From positions 1 to 64,000 of the forward strand of contig JAFBAP010000117.1 of NCBI GenBank assembly GCA_019247695.1: a stretch of DNA of 64,000 bases, written 5' to 3'. Position 1 is the stretch's first letter; each line of letters starts with the position of its first letter. This document shows, one piece after another, positions 60,601-64,000 of the stretch. Position numbers and translations under genes: made by a program. Source of the stretch: Verrucomicrobiota bacterium. GTDB lineage: Bacteria > Verrucomicrobiota > Verrucomicrobiia > Chthoniobacterales > JAFAMB01. The notes beneath the pieces are model-generated. The model was not told the origin of the DNA. It made no database searches and saw nothing but the letters and a program-made list of their open reading frames with translations.

Positions 60601-63600
60601 CTGACCCCGATCCATCTCCCCGGCCGGAGGACCCGGCGTCCCGCCGTCGCTGGCGCAGCCTGGACGAATTATCGCAATCCGATGAATTCCGGGCGTGGGC
60701 TCAGCGGGAGTTTCCTGAAGGTGCCTCCGAATTCTCCGACGCGGTGGAACGCCGGGAATTCCTGCGAGTAATGGGGGCGGCCTTGGCGATGGCGGGTTTG
60801 GGCGCGTGTTCGCGGCCCCCGCAGTTGAAGATTGTGCCGTACGTCGAGCAGCCCGAAGAGATCCTGCCGGATCGTCCCCTCTATTTCAGCACGGCCATGA
60901 CGTTGGGAGGCTTTGCCACCGGCCTGGTGATACGGAGTAACGAGGGACGGCCGACGAAAGTCGAGGGCAACCTGTCCCACCCGTGCAGCCTGGGCGCGAC
61001 CGGACCGCTCGAACAGGCGGCCGTGCTTCAGCTTTATGACCCGGACCGTTCCCGGGTGGTGCTTCATGAGGGTAACATCGAACCGTTTGAGGCTTTGCTG
61101 GGCGCGGTCCTCGGCGAGATGGAACGGCAGCGACCCGAACGCGGCCGTCGCTTCCGATTGCTGACCGGAGCCGTCAGTTCGCCGACCCTGATCAGCCAAA
61201 TCAACGCGCTCCGGGCGGCCCTGCCGGAAATGAAGTGGCATCAATGGGAACCGTTCTCACGGTGGTCGATCTACCGTGCCGGCCAACTCACGACGGGCCA
61301 GCTCGCCGAACCTGATTACCGCCTTGAAAACGCGGATGTCATCGTCACCCTGGATTACGACTTTCTGGGGATCGCGCCGGACCGGCTAAGGCTCGCCAAG
61401 GCTTTCACCCGGCGCCGGCGGTTTGACCGGGACGATTTTCGCGACCCTAACACGTTATTTGTCGCGGAGCCGGCGTTGACGATCACCGGCTCGGTGGCAC
61501 AAGCGCGCCTGCCGTCGGCCGCGCGCGAGATCGACTGGCTTGCGCGAAACCTCGGGGCGCGGCTGCAGGTTTGCCCGGCGCCGGCCAAAGCAGCAGAAGG
61601 CTCGGCGCGAGATTGGCTGGACGCCGCCGTAGCCGCCTTGCAGGGGCACCCCGGCCGGAGCCTGGTGCTGGCCGGGCCGGGACAGCATACCGAAACGCAC
61701 GCCCTGATTCATTCCATAAACCAGAAGCTCGGCAACCTGGGCCAAACCATCACTTACAGGCAGGTGGCGGCCGCGGAGCCGGTCGACCACCCGGCTTCGC
61801 TTCGCGAGTTGGTACAGGACCTTGCCACCGGTGCGGCAGACAGCGTGTTGGTGCTGGGCGGCAATCCCGTGTTCACCGCACCCGCCGACTTCAAGCTGGG
61901 TGACAAGCTCGGGCGCGCCCGTTTCTCCCTGTATGCCGGGTTGTATGACGACGAGACCGCGGCTTGTTGCCGGTGGCACGTGCCGGAGCGGCACTTTCTG
62001 GAGGGCTGGTCGGACACGAGAGCGGTGCAGGGCGAATCGTCCATCGTTCAACCTTTGATTGCGCCGCTTTACGGCGGGATTTCTGTCCATCAACTGCTGG
62101 CGGCATTTCTGGGCCAACCGGCGGCGATCGATTATGACATCGTGCGCGATTATTGGCGCCGGCACGGCAACTGGGGCCCGGACTTCGAAAAACAGTGGCG
62201 CCAGGTCCTGAGCGACGGGGTGATCGCTAACAGCGCCACCCCCGAGATTACCTCGTCAGGTGCGTCGCCCGGACCCGGGGCGGCGCCGCCACCGGCGCCG
62301 GCGGGTGGGCCGGTCGGGAATGAAGGTTACGAGATCACGTTTGCCCCGGACCCGGCGTTATGGGATGGGCAGTTTGCCAACAACGCGTGGCTGCAGGAAC
62401 TGCCCAAGCCTTTTTCAAAAATTACCTGGGGGAATCCCGCCGTCATCAGCCCACGGGCGGCGCAACAACTCCGCGTCGAAAACGGCGACGTCGTCCGGCT
62501 CCGGCGCGAGGGCGCGGAATTGGAAATCCCGGTTTGGATCCAGCCCGGCCAGGCCGAACGCACCATTACCCTTTACCTGGGCAATGGGCGGCAGCGGGCC
62601 GGCCGCGTGGGCAACGGCACCGGTGTCGACACCTACCGCATGCGCTTATCATCCGGCCTATGGTTCTGCAGCGGGGTGCAGGTGGAGCGCGCCGGCCGCT
62701 ACGTCCAGCTCGCCCAGACTCACCTGCATCACTCCATGCATGGGCGGGACTTCCTCCGGACCCTGCCGTTGACCGAATTCCAAGCCGGCAAGCGGCCCGA
62801 AGGCCGTGAGCCGGATCCCGAACCGGATGACACGCTTTACAATCCCACGAAACTGTTGACGGCGGCACGCCAGTGGGGAATGTCGATCAACCTCAGCACC
62901 TGCATCGGGTGCGCGGCCTGCGTGATCGCCTGCCAGGCGGAAAACAACATCCCCTCAGTCGGGGCAGGCCAGGTGATCATGGGAAGAGAAATGCACTGGA
63001 TCCGGGTCGACCACTATTTCGAGGGGGATCCGGCCAATCCGCGGATCTACCAGCAGCCCGTTCCGTGCATGCACTGCGAGACCGCGCCGTGCGAACTGGT
63101 GTGCCCGGTGGAAGCCACGTTGCACAGCAGTGACGGCCTGAACCAACAGGTTTACAACCGTTGCGTCGGCACCCGCTACTGTTCCAACAACTGTCCGTAC
63201 AAGGTGCGCCGGTTCAACTTCCTGCAATTCGCGGACACCAGGACCCCGGGCTCGCAATTGGTCTGGAACCCGCAAGTGACGGTCCGAAGCCGGGGCGTGA
63301 TGGAGAAGTGCACTTATTGCGTTCAACGGATCCGCACCACCGAGATCCAGGCCGAGAATGAAAACCGGCCCATCGAGGATGGAGAAATCGTGCCGGCGTG
63401 CGCGCAGGCCTGCCCGGCCGACGCGATCGTCTTCGGCAACGTGGCGGATCCGCATTCGCAAGTTTCACGTCTGAAAGCCCTCCGTTTGGATTATTCCATG
63501 TTGGGCGACCTTAACACCCGTCCGCGGACCACCTACCTGGCCCGGGTTGAATGGACGGGCAAACCGGCGCCTGCGACTCCTGACGACAAACGGCCAACGA

Positions 63601-63605
63601 CATGA
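60597..63605 (+). CDS. Alternative complex III subunit ActB (molybdopterin-oxidoreductase-like plus 4Fe-4S)
   Basis: 1002-residue fusion. An N-terminal region with a Tat-like [20 protein letters not shown], perhaps lipidated at the Cys, precedes a molybdopterin oxidoreductase-like part (about 50-730), which in characterised ActB lacks a molybdenum cofactor. The C-terminal ferredoxin-like part (about 760-970) has four Cys clusters: [38 protein letters not shown] and CTYCVQ...CAQACP, enough for three or four Fe-S centres. It joins actA and actC by ATGA overlaps. Confidence 0.93.
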   Translation: MTDPDPSPRPEDPASRRRWRSLDELSQSDEFRAWAQREFPEGASEFSDAVERREFLRVMGAALAMAGLGACSRPPQLKIVPYVEQPEEILPDRPLYFSTAMTLGGFATGLVIRSNEGRPTKVEGNLSHPCSLGATGPLEQAAVLQLYDPDRSRVVLHEGNIEPFEALLGAVLGEMERQRPERGRRFRLLTGAVSSPTLISQINALRAALPEMKWHQWEPFSRWSIYRAGQLTTGQLAEPDYRLENADVIVTLDYDFLGIAPDRLRLAKAFTRRRRFDRDDFRDPNTLFVAEPALTITGSVAQARLPSAAREIDWLARNLGARLQVCPAPAKAAEGSARDWLDAAVAALQGHPGRSLVLAGPGQHTETHALIHSINQKLGNLGQTITYRQVAAAEPVDHPASLRELVQDLATGAADSVLVLGGNPVFTAPADFKLGDKLGRARFSLYAGLYDDETAACCRWHVPERHFLEGWSDTRAVQGESSIVQPLIAPLYGGISVHQLLAAFLGQPAAIDYDIVRDYWRRHGNWGPDFEKQWRQVLSDGVIANSATPEITSSGASPGPGAAPPPAPAGGPVGNEGYEITFAPDPALWDGQFANNAWLQELPKPFSKITWGNPAVISPRAAQQLRVENGDVVRLRREGAELEIPVWIQPGQAERTITLYLGNGRQRAGRVGNGTGVDTYRMRLSSGLWFCSGVQVERAGRYVQLAQTHLHHSMHGRDFLRTLPLTEFQAGKRPEGREPDPEPDDTLYNPTKLLTAARQWGMSINLSTCIGCAACVIACQAENNIPSVGAGQVIMGREMHWIRVDHYFEGDPANPRIYQQPVPCMHCETAPCELVCPVEATLHSSDGLNQQVYNRCVGTRYCSNNCPYKVRRFNFLQFADTRTPGSQLVWNPQVTVRSRGVMEKCTYCVQRIRTTEIQAENENRPIEDGEIVPACAQACPADAIVFGNVADPHSQVSRLKALRLDYSMLGDLNTRPRTTYLARVEWTGKPAPATPDDKRPTT

Positions 63606-64000
63606 TCACGGACCAGACGCAGGCGAAGGAAGGAACGCGGGCTCAAGCGGAGAAGGAAGAAACGCCGGAACCGCTGGTGCGGCCGGGCGAAACCTTCAGG
63701 TCCGTAACCGAGAAGATCAGCGGCATCGTCCTGGACCGGCGCCATCCGTTACCCTGGTGGATCTGTTTCGGCGCGGGCTTTCTGCTGATGATGGGGTTCT
63801 TCTACGCGGTTTCCGTACTGCTGGCGGTCGGCGTCGGGATCTGGGGCATCAACATCCCGGTGGCGTGGGGTTTTGCGATCACGAACTTCGTCTGGTGGAT
63901 CGGGATCGGGCACGCCGGCACCCTGATCTCCGCCATTCTCCTCCTGCTGCTCCAAAAATGGCGCAACTCGATCAACCGGCTGGCTGAAGCGATGACGCTT
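63602..64000 (+). CDS. Alternative complex III membrane subunit ActC (NrfD-like), partial
   Basis: 133 codons visible, cut by the window edge. The N-terminus is cytoplasmic and charged ([20 protein letters not shown]), followed by the first helices ([29 protein letters not shown] and [47 protein letters not shown]). The [16 protein letters not shown] stretch is a hallmark of the NrfD/PsrC-type quinol-binding subunits. The start overlaps the actB stop. Confidence 0.92.
   Translation, partial: MITDQTQAKEGTRAQAEKEETPEPLVRPGETFRSVTEKISGIVLDRRHPLPWWICFGAGFLLMMGFFYAVSVLLAVGVGIWGINIPVAWGFAITNFVWWIGIGHAGTLISAILLLLLQKWRNSINRLAEAMTL

Overview
The window is GC-rich bacterial chromosome. Several genes suggest an aerobic, free-living (probably soil) member of the Verrucomicrobiota or a neighbouring phylum: an alternative complex III locus (pentaheme ActA, fused ActB, NrfD-like ActC) at the right edge, a fused trehalose-phosphate synthase/phosphatase, an isolated GH2/GH43 pair, and intergenic DNA crowded with short dispersed palindromic repeats. 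The phylum is inferred; no rRNA or tRNA gene was seen.

Layout. 0.3-3.4 kb: zinc/manganese-type ABC importer. 3.4-4.7 kb: small hypothetical genes and repeats. 5.0-15.5 kb: a long plus-strand operon with a NitT/TauT-type ABC importer, a NikR-like regulator, two DUF1989 proteins, a biotin-dependent urea/guanidine carboxylase and allophanate hydrolase. This is best read as guanidine uptake and breakdown to ammonia and CO2. 15.7 kb: DctA-type symporter. 17.2-19.3 kb: two-gene module of TIR/deoxyribosyltransferase-like proteins, one with a MAP3K TRAF-binding/TPR-S-like region; it is a candidate immune or stress-signalling system. 19.6-21.0 kb: Asp-box propeller plus MoaD-like protein. 21.4-27.2 kb: DUF2062, MpaB-type oxygenase, LacI regulator divergent from an MFS permease with a clear operator, and a slipin. 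27.3-32.2 kb: large hybrid sensor kinase and an RsbU-like response regulator/phosphatase.

32.5-36.9 kb is a mobile-element-scarred segment: Uma2 protein, Tn5-like transposase remnant, OmpA/Ig protein, and an IS200/IS605-type tnpB with a single in-frame stop whose left end abuts the ftsH start codon. After ftsH comes a 1.3 kb cluster of composite palindromic repeats, then trehalose synthesis (40.2-42.4 kb).

43.3-48.6 kb, minus strand: a bufferin-type RiPP metallophore locus (Cys-rich BufA2-like precursor, DUF692 MNIO enzyme, DUF2063 partner, DoxX), followed closely by a pentapeptide-repeat protein and an MFS exporter with an extra C-terminal domain. 49.1-53.7 kb: UspA, bifunctional nuclease, a membrane protein and a di-heme peroxidase. 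54.0-59.7 kb: GH2, GH43, cardiolipin synthase and DUF1360. 59.9 kb to the end: actA-actB-actC, each joined by an ATGA overlap, the last cut by the window edge.

The least explained feature is the intergenic DNA. At least five short-motif repeat families recur, usually as inverted pairs nested in one another. The best candidates for a new system are the 17-19 kb module and the Ni-ligand-depleted NikR-like regulator inside the guanidine operon.
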